From Bryobacterales bacterium (GTDB lineage Bacteria; Acidobacteriota; Terriglobia; Bryobacterales; Bryobacteraceae): a stretch of DNA of 51,159 bases. Shown here one piece after another: positions 7,800 to 15,850 of this stretch. A program made the translations under genes and the position numbers. The notes beneath the pieces are model-generated. The model was given only the letters and a program-made list of their open reading frames with translations, had not been told where the DNA came from and searched no databases. The stretch lies in assembly GCA_020851655.1 (NCBI GenBank), contig JADZCI010000246.1:1-51159 (forward strand), read 5' to 3'. Numbering within the stretch: the stretch's first letter is position 1; each line of letters starts with the position of its first letter.

Positions 7800-9707
7800 A
7801 TGCTGTACTTCGAACCCGAGGCGAATCTAGCCGAACAGCTCGAAACTTTGGACCTGAAGGAAGTCCTATCCCGTCCGGAAGCGCGGAGGCGGGTGGCTGA
7901 GGAACTGAGCCTGTTGTCGCAGCGTTGCGCGGACGCGCAGCGCGCGCCGCTGGGTGAGATCGCGCGGACGCTATCGGCAAGACGGGTCAATACAAGGAAA
8001 TTCCGCGAACAGGTGGAGGCGCTCCGGCGCGCGGCCGGGGAGCATGACGGTTCCGGCGCTGCGATTCTGAGCGGCGTTCTGGCGCAAGATCCCCAACTGG
8101 TGGCCGACTTTCTGATCGAGGCCAAGGAGCACCTCTGCAACATCGAAGCCCAGTTGCTGGCGCTCGAACAGAATCCGAAGGCGCGGGAAGGGCTGCACAG
8201 CGCCTTTCGCAGTTTTCACACCATCAAGGGGCTGGCGGGATTTCTCGAGTTCGCCGCTATGCAGGAGGTTGCGCACGAGGTCGAAACGGTCCTGGATCTG
8301 GCGCGCAATGGCGTTATCACGCTCGACGCGGAACGTGTCGATGTAGTTCTGAATGCCGGCGACTACCTGGCGGCCTGGCTCAAAGCGATTGAGGCGGCGC
8401 GGCATGGCGGGAGTGGAATTCCGCCGGAGTTTCCGCGGCCGCTGGTGGAGCGCATCCGGCGGGCGGCGCGGGGCGAGCCGTCGGAAGGGGCGAAAACGGT
8501 TGTCGCGGCAACGCCCGGCAACGGCGCGGCGCCGGCCCTGGAGAGAGTCAAGAACGAGGCGCCGGCCCTGAGAGTCGATACGGCCAAGCTCGAGTACCTG
8601 GTGGACATGGTTGGAGAACTGGTGATCGCGCAAACGATGCTGCGCCATAATCCGGACCTGGGCGCGGCCAAGACGCCGCGCCTGCAGCGCGACCTGGCGC
8701 AACTGGCGCGCGTGACCGCCGAGGTGCAAAAGACGGCGATGGCCATACGCATGGTTCCGCTTGGGAGCCTGTTCCGGCGCATGACGCGCCTGGTTCGGGA
8801 CCTCTGCCGCAAGTCGGGAAAGCTGGCGGAACTGGAAATGTTTGGCGAGGATGTCGAGCTGGACCGGACCATCGTCGAGGAGCTGGCTGACCCGTTCATC
8901 CACATGCTGCGCAACTCGCTGGACCACGGACTGGAGATGCCGGAAGAACGCGAAGCGGCAGGCAAGCCGGCGGCGGGCAAGGTGCGGCTCAAGGCGTGGC
9001 ACCAGGCAGGCCAGATTGCCATTGAAATCAGCGATGACGGCCGCGGGTTGAACCGGCGGAAGATTCTCGACAAGGCGCTGGCGAAAGGGCTCGTCAGCCC
9101 AGGCGAATCGCTGACTGATTCCGAGATTGATCACCTGATCTTCGAGCCCGGGTTCTCGACCGCCGACAAGGTCACCGATGTGTCCGGGCGCGGAGTGGGA
9201 ATGGACGTCGTCCGCCAGCACATCGCCCGGTTGCGCGGGAGCATCGAAATCGAATCCGAACCGGGCCAGGGCGCCCGCTTCCTGATGAAGTTGCCATTGA
9301 CCCTGGCGATCATCGACGGTTTGGTGGTGGTCATCGGTACGGAGAAGTTCATTGTTCCGTTGTTCGCCGTTCGCGAAATGATCCGTCCGGGCGCGAACAT
9401 GATCTTTACCGTGGAAAATCGCGCGGAGATGGCGCTGGTCAGAGGCCGTCTGATCCCGGTTGTCCGGCTAAACCAGAAGCTGAATATTCCCAGCAGAAGC
9501 ACGGATCCGGGCGACTGCATCCTGATCGTCAGCGAGATTGGGGGCAGGAGCTACGGACTGGTGGTGGATGAGCTGGCCGGGAAGCAGGAAGTGGTGATCA
9601 AGAGTCTCGGTCCGGTGTTTCAGGAGGTGAAGGGGATTGCGGGCGGAGCTATTCTCGGCGATGGGCGGGTGGGACTGATCCTGGACGTCGGGGCATTGAT
9701 CCAGTAG
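7800..9707 (+). CDS. cheA: Chemotaxis histidine kinase CheA
   Basis: CheA autophosphorylates on a histidine and passes phosphate to CheY and CheB. From the ATG at 7800 the protein is 635 residues. It has an N-terminal ~90-residue helical stretch, an Hpt domain with the phospho-site in FRSFHTIKGLAGF (H140), a dimerisation segment (LEYLVDMVGELVIAQTML), an HATPase domain (HMLRNSLDHGLE, SDDGRGL, GRGVGMDVV) and a C-terminal CheW-like domain. No separate P2 CheY-binding domain is evident. The frame is open upstream to a GTG at 7668, but the extra 44 residues look non-coding and would run into the control region shared with the peroxiredoxin gene, so I prefer 7800. It opens the che operon. Confidence 0.92.
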   Translation: MLYFEPEANLAEQLETLDLKEVLSRPEARRRVAEELSLLSQRCADAQRAPLGEIARTLSARRVNTRKFREQVEALRRAAGEHDGSGAAILSGVLAQDPQLVADFLIEAKEHLCNIEAQLLALEQNPKAREGLHSAFRSFHTIKGLAGFLEFAAMQEVAHEVETVLDLARNGVITLDAERVDVVLNAGDYLAAWLKAIEAARHGGSGIPPEFPRPLVERIRRAARGEPSEGAKTVVAATPGNGAAPALERVKNEAPALRVDTAKLEYLVDMVGELVIAQTMLRHNPDLGAAKTPRLQRDLAQLARVTAEVQKTAMAIRMVPLGSLFRRMTRLVRDLCRKSGKLAELEMFGEDVELDRTIVEELADPFIHMLRNSLDHGLEMPEEREAAGKPAAGKVRLKAWHQAGQIAIEISDDGRGLNRRKILDKALAKGLVSPGESLTDSEIDHLIFEPGFSTADKVTDVSGRGVGMDVVRQHIARLRGSIEIESEPGQGARFLMKLPLTLAIIDGLVVVIGTEKFIVPLFAVREMIRPGANMIFTVENRAEMALVRGRLIPVVRLNQKLNIPSRSTDPGDCILIVSEIGGRSYGLVVDELAGKQEVVIKSLGPVFQEVKGIAGGAILGDGRVGLILDVGALIQ

Positions 9708-9715
9708 TACGCACG

Positions 9716-10531
9716 ATGCACCCGGCAATTACAGCACCTGAGTTCGAGCGCCTTCGCCATCTGACGCATTCGCACTTCGGGCTGGACCTTCGCCCGGGAA
9801 AAGAGACGCTGGTGGAAGCGCGTCTACGAAAGCGTCTGGCGCAGTTGGGCTGCCGGAGGTTTGGCGATTACCTGGACCGGGTGGCGCGCGATTCCTCGGG
9901 TGGCGAGCTGAGCCTGATGATCGATGCGTTGACAACGAACTTTACTGGCTTTCTGCGGGAGCCGGCGCACTTTGAGTTCCTGGGGCAGACGATTCTTCCG
10001 GCGCTCAAGAAGCGCCCCGAAATACGGATCTGGTGCGCCGGATGCGCCACGGGCGAGGAGCCTTACAGCGTTCTTTTCTCGTTGTACGAGCGGGCGCCGG
10101 GGAAGCAAGTAAGGATTCTGGCGACAGATATTTCGACCAAGGCCCTGGGCGCCGCCGCTCAGGGAGTGTATTCGGAAGAGAAGATGGCCAGCCTGCCGGC
10201 GCCGTGGAGGGCGAAATACTTTCAAAGAGGCGGCGGCCAGTGGGCCGGGCAATTCCGGGTGAAGCAGGACTATCGTTGGGCGGTCGAGTTCCGGCGCCTC
10301 AACCTAATGGAGCCGTTTCACCAGCTTCCGCGATTTCCGCTGATCTTTTGCCGGAACGTGATGATTTACTTTGACCGTGCCACGCAGGCGAACCTGGTGG
10401 CGCGTTTCGCCGACCGGCTGGAACCCGGCGGCTACTTGTTGATTGGGCACTCGGAGGGCCTTTTCAATTCGCAAGGCGCGCTGGAGTACGATCGCCCGGC
10501 GACCTATCGCAAGCGCGGGACATTGGCGTAA
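9716..10531 (+). CDS. cheR: Chemotaxis protein methyltransferase CheR
   Basis: CheR transfers methyl groups from SAM to glutamates of chemoreceptors. The 271 residues contain the N-terminal helical domain (MIDALTTNFTGFLREPAHF) and the SAM domain with IRIWCAGCATGEEPYS, ILATDIS and LIFCRNVMIYFD. It is of normal length with no TPR or other extension. It starts eight bases after cheA and is followed by cheD, so it is part of one transcript. No receptor gene is nearby, so the methylated partner must be encoded elsewhere. Confidence 0.95.
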   Translation: MHPAITAPEFERLRHLTHSHFGLDLRPGKETLVEARLRKRLAQLGCRRFGDYLDRVARDSSGGELSLMIDALTTNFTGFLREPAHFEFLGQTILPALKKRPEIRIWCAGCATGEEPYSVLFSLYERAPGKQVRILATDISTKALGAAAQGVYSEEKMASLPAPWRAKYFQRGGGQWAGQFRVKQDYRWAVEFRRLNLMEPFHQLPRFPLIFCRNVMIYFDRATQANLVARFADRLEPGGYLLIGHSEGLFNSQGALEYDRPATYRKRGTLA

Positions 10532-10541
10532 GGAGACCTGA

Positions 10542-11072
10542 TTGGAAACGATTGTCGTTGGCGTCGCCGATTGCAAAGTCAGCGCCAATCCGGATTCCCG
10601 GCTGGTCACGTACGCGCTGGGCTCTTGCATCGCCGTGGCCATCCACGATCCCTGGTCGCGGGTCGCGGGGCTGCTGCACTTTATGCTGCCCGAGAGCGGC
10701 GGGGATGCGAACCGCGGCGCGGCCATGCCTTACCGCTACGCCGATACCGGGACGCCGCTGCTGTTCCGCGAAGCCTACCGGCTCGGCGCGGATAAGCACA
10801 GGCTCGTGGTCAAGTTGGTGGGCGGCGCGACGGTTTCCGATGACAGCGGAGTCTTCAACATCGGCAAGCGCAACCTGGCGGCGGTGCGGAAGCTTCTATG
10901 GAATGCGGGGGTCATGGTGCACGCCGAGGAGGTGGGAGGAACACAATCGCGCACCGTCCGGATGGACGTCGCGACGGGCCGGCTCGTGGTGAACGGTCCG
11001 AGCGGAAAAGAGAGAGAGTTAGCCGCTCAGAAGGTGTGGCAAGGAGTTTCAAAATGCCAACTCGATTGCTGA
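10542..11072 (+). CDS. cheD: Chemoreceptor glutamine deamidase CheD
   Basis: CheD deamidates receptor glutamines and in several bacteria works with a CheC/CheX-type phosphatase. The 176-residue protein shows the family's catalytic set in order: Thr23, Cys29 in YALGSCIAV and His46 in GLLHFMLP. The start is a TTG preceded by AAGGAG nine bases upstream, and no ATG is available without losing the conserved N-terminus. The 3' end overlaps the start of cheY by 19 bases. The presence of CheD next to a CheX-like gene suggests an adaptation module. Confidence 0.95.
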   Translation: METIVVGVADCKVSANPDSRLVTYALGSCIAVAIHDPWSRVAGLLHFMLPESGGDANRGAAMPYRYADTGTPLLFREAYRLGADKHRLVVKLVGGATVSDDSGVFNIGKRNLAAVRKLLWNAGVMVHAEEVGGTQSRTVRMDVATGRLVVNGPSGKERELAAQKVWQGVSKCQLDC

Positions 11073-11440
11073 TCGTTGACGATTCGCCGGTGATGCGGTC
11101 GTTTGTGAAGAGGATTGTCATGATCTCAGGATTCCCGGTCAGTGAGTTGCTGGAAGCAGACAACGGCGCCGAAGCCCTGCGGCAACTCGCTGGGAAGCCA
11201 GTCGACCTGGTGCTGACCGACATCAACATGCCCGTGATGGACGGCGAAGAGCTGATCCGGCGAATGAAATCGGATGAGGCGCTGTGCCGGATCCCAATCG
11301 TTATTGTTTCCACGGATGCGACTCACCACCGCGTGGAAACGCTGTTGAATCTGGGCGCGCGGGGATACCTGGCCAAACCGTTCCCACCCGAGCGGTTGAG
11401 CGAACTGTTGAGCACGCTGCTGAACTATGCGGCCTTGTGA
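11054..11440 (+). CDS. cheY: CheY-like response regulator
   Basis: This single receiver domain of 128 residues has no output domain. It shows the acidic pair D9/D10 in LLIVDDSP, the phosphoacceptor D56 in LVLTDINMPVMDG, the conserved serine in IVSTDA and the lysine in YLAKPF. It should be phosphorylated by the CheA of the same operon and dephosphorylated by the CheX-like protein that follows. The ATG at 11054 is chosen because it starts the receiver fold and has AAGGAG seven bases upstream; the frame is open further upstream but only inside cheD. The output target, flagellar or other, is not indicated by the context. Confidence 0.93.
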   Translation: MPTRLLIVDDSPVMRSFVKRIVMISGFPVSELLEADNGAEALRQLAGKPVDLVLTDINMPVMDGEELIRRMKSDEALCRIPIVIVSTDATHHRVETLLNLGARGYLAKPFPPERLSELLSTLLNYAAL

Positions 11441-11449
11441 GGTACTGCG

Positions 11450-11890
11450 ATGAATCCCGACACTGTTGATCTATGCCGGCAGACTGCGGAAGCGGTCCTG
11501 GAGAACATGTTTTTCGAGACGCTGATGGCCGTGCCCACATATCACGCGACGAGTCCCGGGGGCGCACTCCGCGCCGAAGTAAGGTTTACCGGCTCGGAGC
11601 GCGGATCGTTACAGGTGGCGGCAGATGCGGTGATGGCCCGCCGGCTCACCGCCAATTTCCTGGGTGAAGACCAGGCTGACATCTCAGAAGAGCAGATCGA
11701 GAACACGCTCCGTGAACTGGCCAACATTTATTGCGGTTGCCTGCTGAGCCAGGCGCGGCCGGAAGCGCGGTTACGGATCAAGCCGCCGGAGATGGTCTCT
11801 AGGGCGGACGAAGGCCGGGAGTGGGTTGAGCTTCCGGTGGAGACGGGCCTGTTGGCCGTGTCGCTCCAGTGGGAAGGCCGGCCGGAGTGA
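11450..11890 (+). CDS. cheX: CheX-like chemotaxis phosphatase domain protein
   Basis: This 146-residue protein resembles the CheX/CheC fold. It has a long first helix (AEAVLENMFFETLM), an alternating beta region and a helix with the signature E-x-x-N (E89 and N92 in LRELANIYCGCLL), which in CheX/CheC removes phosphate from CheY. The spacing and size suit CheX better than CheC, which carries two such helices. It lies between cheY and cheB, the expected place for a signal-terminating phosphatase. The family assignment is from motif reading only. Confidence 0.75.
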   Translation: MNPDTVDLCRQTAEAVLENMFFETLMAVPTYHATSPGGALRAEVRFTGSERGSLQVAADAVMARRLTANFLGEDQADISEEQIENTLRELANIYCGCLLSQARPEARLRIKPPEMVSRADEGREWVELPVETGLLAVSLQWEGRPE

Positions 11891-12915
11891 CTTCCAGACG
11901 GCGAACTCGCGTCCTGATTGTCGACGATTCGGCGATTGTGCGGCGCGTGCTGTCCGGCATCCTGGAGGCCGAGCCGGATATCGAAGTGGCCGGCGCCGCG
12001 CCGGACCCATACATCGCGCGCGACAAGATCGTGGCTCTGCAACCGGACGTCATCACGCTCGACATCGAGATGCCGCGTATGGACGGGCTCACGTTTCTGG
12101 ACCGGATCATGGAGCACCGGCCGACGCCGGTGGTCATTATCAGCTCACTCGCGCAGGCATCGTGCGAGGCGGCGCTGGAGGCGGTACGCCGGGGCGCGGT
12201 AGACGTACTGGCCAAGCCGGGCGGACCTTATTCGGTCAGCGACCTGAAGGGTGATTTGCCCAGGCGGATCCGGGCGGCGGCGCAGTCTCGTCCGAGGCCG
12301 GCGGAGCCCGCATCGTCTTCGCCGCTAGCCGGACGCCGGCCCACGGCAAGGGATCATTGCGAACTGATCGCTATCGGCGCGTCAACCGGAGGAACCCAGG
12401 CGATTGAAGCGGTGCTGTCGGGTCTTCCGGCGGATATGCCTCCCATTGTGATTGTTCAGCACATTCCACCGGTGTTTTCCGCCGCCTTCGCGCAGCGGCT
12501 CGATTCAACCTGCCGTCTGCGAGTGCGGGAAGCGCGTGACGGTGACCCGTTGCGGAGCGGCACGGCGCTGGTGGCGCCGGGCGGCTTTCACATGACGGTG
12601 GAGCGGGGCGCTTCGGGTCTGGAGGCGCGGCTCAACCAGAGCCCCAAAGTCTGCTTTCAGAGGCCGGCGGTTGATGTGCTGTTTCACTCGGTGGCGCGGG
12701 CCGCCGGACAGCGCGCGGCCGCGGTGCTGCTGACCGGGATGGGAAAAGACGGCGCCGAAGGAATGCTCGCCTTGCACAAGTCGGGCGCGTTCACAATCGC
12801 CCAGGACGAGGCGACCTGCGTCGTATTTGGAATGCCCCGCGAGGCGATCCGGCTCGGAGCGGCGTCAAGGGTGGCGCCGCTGGACCAGATCGCCGGCTCG
12901 CTGTCAGCCGCCTAG
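11887..12915 (+). CDS. cheB: Protein-glutamate methylesterase/response regulator CheB
   Basis: CheB removes methyl groups from receptors after phosphorylation by CheA. From the GTG at 11887 it is 342 residues. The receiver domain has D13/D14 and phospho-site D59 in ITLDIEMPRMDG. A linker follows, then the esterase domain with the catalytic triad S166 (IAIGASTGGTQ), H192 (VIVQHIPP) and D288 (LLTGMGKDGAEG), two positions shifted from the classic enterobacterial numbering. GTG overlaps the cheX stop as GTGA, which favours this start over the in-frame GTG 18 bases earlier. It closes the operon; no terminator was recognised in the 44 bases before the convergent acetyltransferase gene. Confidence 0.95.
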   Translation: MTSRRRTRVLIVDDSAIVRRVLSGILEAEPDIEVAGAAPDPYIARDKIVALQPDVITLDIEMPRMDGLTFLDRIMEHRPTPVVIISSLAQASCEAALEAVRRGAVDVLAKPGGPYSVSDLKGDLPRRIRAAAQSRPRPAEPASSSPLAGRRPTARDHCELIAIGASTGGTQAIEAVLSGLPADMPPIVIVQHIPPVFSAAFAQRLDSTCRLRVREARDGDPLRSGTALVAPGGFHMTVERGASGLEARLNQSPKVCFQRPAVDVLFHSVARAAGQRAAAVLLTGMGKDGAEGMLALHKSGAFTIAQDEATCVVFGMPREAIRLGAASRVAPLDQIAGSLSAA

Positions 12916-12959
12916 CAGGATCCGCGTTGTTCTCCTGAACTTTGTTCTGAGAGCCAACT

Positions 12960-13763
12960 TCAGCCCAGACGCCACTTGGTTCGCGTGTAGGCGACGCGGA
13001 ATCCGCGGCGCTCTGCGTTGCGCTGAGACTGGCTGCCGGCCTCGGCCACCATCATGGCGAGATCGCAGCCATGGTCCGCTGCATATTGCATCCGCGTTCT
13101 GAGCAGGGCGGCTTGTAATCCGCGGCGCCGCAACTCCGGCACAGTGGACGATCCGGCAAACAGCGCCACGCCATCGTGCAGACACAGCGAGCCGGAGGCT
13201 CCGGGCGTGCCGTTCCACTCGGCGAGGAAGCAGACCGAGTTCGGACGGTTGGCGATGATCTGGCCGGTGCGGCGGAGAAAGTCGACCGCACCGGGCAACT
13301 CATGCGCCCATCCACGCACGCATACGTCCGTCCACAGGCCGATGTCCGGGCCCGTCACGGCCCGCACCGTGATGGGTCCCGGCGGCTCACCGCTTTCGGC
13401 TGCAACCGCCTGATACATCACGTTACTGATTTCGGCGGCGCGGTAGCCTCGCTCGCAGAGCAGGTTTATCGTGGCCACGCCGGCCAGCGGACTGACCTCA
13501 TGCATGATTGGCGCAGCGCGGTCCACAAAGAAGCGCTCGAGCACCGCCATGGTTTCCGGCGTTGCCGTCTCGAAGACCCCCAGACCGAACGTTTGGGTGA
13601 TGGGCGATTCCGGTCCGTCGTAGACGGCGATCGTGCCCGCACACCGGATCCATTCCGAACCACAGCCAGGCTGCAGGCTGCGCCGGGCGTCGACGAACTC
13701 CGCGGATGCGTACCCCTCGGCGGGTTCCAGGCGGCGGGCGAGAGAAAGGTCTGCGAATGTCAT
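12960..13763 (-). CDS. GNAT-family N-acetyltransferase
   Basis: About 267 residues from the ATG at 13763 (MTFADLSLARRLEPAEG). The C-terminal part carries the acetyl-CoA binding pattern of GNAT enzymes: an acceptor strand (VALFAGSSTVPELRRRGLQAALL) with the RRRGLQ loop in the pyrophosphate-binding position, then a strand-helix unit ending in QRNAERRGFRVAYTR, typical of the family's last motif. The N-terminal half is likely a degenerate second GNAT repeat. The substrate is unknown. The frame is open for 34 more residues upstream, but that stretch lies in the intergenic hairpin region and looks non-coding. It follows the metalloprotease gene on the same strand. Confidence 0.8.
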   Translation of the reverse strand: MTFADLSLARRLEPAEGYASAEFVDARRSLQPGCGSEWIRCAGTIAVYDGPESPITQTFGLGVFETATPETMAVLERFFVDRAAPIMHEVSPLAGVATINLLCERGYRAAEISNVMYQAVAAESGEPPGPITVRAVTGPDIGLWTDVCVRGWAHELPGAVDFLRRTGQIIANRPNSVCFLAEWNGTPGASGSLCLHDGVALFAGSSTVPELRRRGLQAALLRTRMQYAADHGCDLAMMVAEAGSQSQRNAERRGFRVAYTRTKWRLG

Positions 13764-13804
13764 GGCTTTAGCCCACGGTGGACGGACTCTATCAGTATTG
13801 TCAG

Positions 13805-13840
13805 GCCCCTGAGGAATCGGATTCGCAATTCCGCAGGGGC
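13805..13840 (-). terminator. Strong hairpin between metalloprotease and acetyltransferase genes
   Basis: Arms of 13 bases (GCCCCTGAGGAAT and ATTCCGCAGGGGC) pair with a single A-G mismatch around a ten-base loop, 30 bases beyond the metalloprotease stop. No U-run follows on the minus strand, so it may be a processing or attenuation hairpin and not a classic terminator. Confidence 0.45.
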
Positions 13841-13869
13841 AGATCGGTTCCGGCTGTGCGAACACGTCA

Positions 13870-15525
13870 CTACGGGACGAAAACCGGTGGGTCGTCTGGA
13901 TCGACCGGGGGAGCGCCTGGACTGCCCGAACCGCAACCGGCTGGTGCGTTTCCGGGGCATTTGAGCGTGCGAAATGCCGCCACGCGCCCGGCTTCTTCCC
14001 GGATTCTCCGCGCGTTGTCCGCTTTACCAGCCACGCCGGCGGGCTGGCCGGTGAGGCTCCAGCCCCGAATCATAGGATCGATCCGGACCGCGGGATTGGA
14101 GAAGTAAGGAATTTTCTTGCAACCCGAACAGGAGTATCCGCCAGACATGATGGTGTAGAAGCCGGGACTACCGTCCGCGTCGAAGACGTGACCGCGAGCA
14201 TAGGAGGGGCCTTCGACGTCGTCGTGATCCACCGAATGATGGGCGCCAAAGTTGTGAGCCACCTCATGAGCGAAGGTCAGTCTGCTGTCTGTGGCTTCAA
14301 CGGCTTTCACCACCGAGAATCCGCCCAAGTAGTTGCCGACGCCATTCTCCCTTCCTCCGAGCCTCCGAGAGTCCATCCAAAGGCTCACCAGATCCGCGCC
14401 GGTGCTGTCCCGGAATGCCTTTACTCGATACGGGTCCGCACTCGTACCCGAGGGTGCGATGATCTTCAACGCATCCTGCGGATCGGTAAACGCTTCCTCC
14501 AGGATGTTATTGAACTCTTTGGTGTTGACCAGCCGCAAAGCCGCCGGAACACCGCTGGCCCCCAATACCGAGTTCAAGTGATCCACAGCGAGCTGCAGTG
14601 AAGCTCTCATGTAGGCCACCGCCGTCATCTTGGGCCAGATGGAGGGATGTGAAATTCGGTTCAACATGGCGCTTTGTGACTCCAGGACGCTTGAGGTGTA
14701 GCCAATCGCGATATCGATCGCCGGACCCGGCGCCGCGGGCGAGGAAGTTGGCGGAACGCGGCCTTCAAATATGGCGTCCCTGGACATTCGCGAGGGGTCA
14801 ACCAGGTAGTCGCTCGTCGACGAATAGCGGCCTACGACCCCGGTATCGCAGATCGTGATCACAACATCGTGCGGATTGGCGCCGGCCACCGTGCCGATCC
14901 AAGAGTACCGGCAACCGCTCGCCGCGAGATCCGGGTGGACGACGAAGCTGGTCTTGTAGGCGGTCTCCACCCTGTCCTTGGGCCGCGAGTCCGATCCTGA
15001 AAACACGGGAATGCTCAAAGCCTGCGCACCAAAATTTGGATCGTTGGCCGGGAAGACGTAGCCTTCCACGCGAACGAATGTATAGCCCGAGTTCTTCTGG
15101 TCGGTTTCGCTGCGGGCCTCGGCGACATTGGCATGGTCTCCACGGGCCGAACGCCAGTAGGTCTTTAGCGGAACCATCCCAGGTATGGGGCCTTGGAAAA
15201 TGTAACCTTCGTTCCGGACGAACCGGTAGCCAGTGTCCTTGGCCGACTCTTCGCTTTCCGGATTGGCGAGAAGCCAGTGGTCGTCACGGGTTGGGCTGTA
15301 GTACAGCTTGAGGGGGAGTGTTCCCGGCCAATTGTTCTTCGAGACCGAGCCTTCGGTCCGGATGCGCTCGTAGCCGCTGACGGCCGCGGTGGTGGTGTAG
15401 TTGTCGTCAATGCCATTCCAGTACAGGACAATAGGCACGCGAATCAGAGGTCCGGTCACTTGGGCTGTCCCGATGTCGCCGGCGCTCAGCAGGGCGAGGG
15501 GAACGAGAAAAGAAAAGGCAAACAT
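13870..15525 (-). CDS. Secreted zinc metalloprotease (reprolysin-like) with three N-terminal repeats
   Basis: 551 residues with a signal peptide (MFAFSFLVPLALLSAG...A). Residues ~30-160 hold three similar modules, each ending in a GYxRxRxEGxV-type segment (GYERIRTEGSV, GYRFVRNEGYIF, GYTFVRVEGYVF) with YYS or YWRS plus DDH or GDH turns; this resembles DUF5648-type cell-surface modules. The peptidase domain has HEVAHNFGAHH (zinc ligands H420, H424, H430, base E421) and a Met-turn in YTIMSGGY, placing it with metzincins of reprolysin type. A short proline-rich tail follows. The role is probably extracellular protein breakdown. The AAGGAG ribosome site is clear. The 5' leader contains an unusual multi-helix element (15557-15642). 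Confidence 0.88.
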   Translation of the reverse strand: MFAFSFLVPLALLSAGDIGTAQVTGPLIRVPIVLYWNGIDDNYTTTAAVSGYERIRTEGSVSKNNWPGTLPLKLYYSPTRDDHWLLANPESEESAKDTGYRFVRNEGYIFQGPIPGMVPLKTYWRSARGDHANVAEARSETDQKNSGYTFVRVEGYVFPANDPNFGAQALSIPVFSGSDSRPKDRVETAYKTSFVVHPDLAASGCRYSWIGTVAGANPHDVVITICDTGVVGRYSSTSDYLVDPSRMSRDAIFEGRVPPTSSPAAPGPAIDIAIGYTSSVLESQSAMLNRISHPSIWPKMTAVAYMRASLQLAVDHLNSVLGASGVPAALRLVNTKEFNNILEEAFTDPQDALKIIAPSGTSADPYRVKAFRDSTGADLVSLWMDSRRLGGRENGVGNYLGGFSVVKAVEATDSRLTFAHEVAHNFGAHHSVDHDDVEGPSYARGHVFDADGSPGFYTIMSGGYSCSGCKKIPYFSNPAVRIDPMIRGWSLTGQPAGVAGKADNARRIREEAGRVAAFRTLKCPGNAPAGCGSGSPGAPPVDPDDPPVFVP

Positions 15526-15850
15526 AATCGATCTCCTTGGCAGAAATTGAATGGCTCGTGCTCTTGCACATCACCCTCGGGAGCTTGCCTGCGCGGCTTC
15601 TTTTTTCAGCCGCCATGCTCCCGAAACGCATGATGGAGCACGGGCAGGCCGGGGAGCATCGGCAGAAAGGATGATTTTGCGTTCCGGGAGGATGAGTTGG
15701 CTGCTCTCGCCGCGAGTTCGCCGGTGCTGACGCCGCGGGCGGAACAGCCTGAAAGCTGGGAATCGAGTGGATGCGCCGTTTGACGCTGTGCTCGCTTGAA
15801 AATCGTGGAATTGTTGCCGGCCAAACGGGTTCGGCGCAAAATAGACGTGT
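15526..15850. other. 325-base non-coding region between divergent genes
   Basis: No gene is supported here; the open frames on the minus strand lack ribosome sites and family features. It contains the ribosome site of the metalloprotease (AAGGAG near 15536), the structured element at 15557-15642, and presumably promoters for both divergent genes. No convincing -35/-10 pair was found. A TTGACG near 15779 has no matching -10 at 16-18 bases. Confidence 0.6.
15557..15642 (-). ncRNA. Putative structured leader RNA of four nested perfect helices
   Basis: Read on the minus strand, four helices nest without any wobble pair: CGUGCUC/GAGCACG (outer), CAUCA/UGAUG, CGGGAGC/GCUCCCG and GCGGCU/AGCCGC, separated by asymmetric internal loops (0 and 5, 7 and 4, 3 and 8 bases) with a purine-rich nine-base apical loop. 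That is 25 Watson-Crick pairs in 86 bases, ending 31 bases before the metalloprotease ATG, where a riboswitch or RNA regulator would sit. The fold can also form on the plus strand, about 210 bases before the LuxR-type regulator. I could not match it to a riboswitch consensus I know. Strand and function are inferred. Confidence 0.5.

Noticed and set aside
7971..9221. 416-residue open frame opposite cheA
   Set aside because: GC-rich shadow frame; rich in H, R and Q and without family features.
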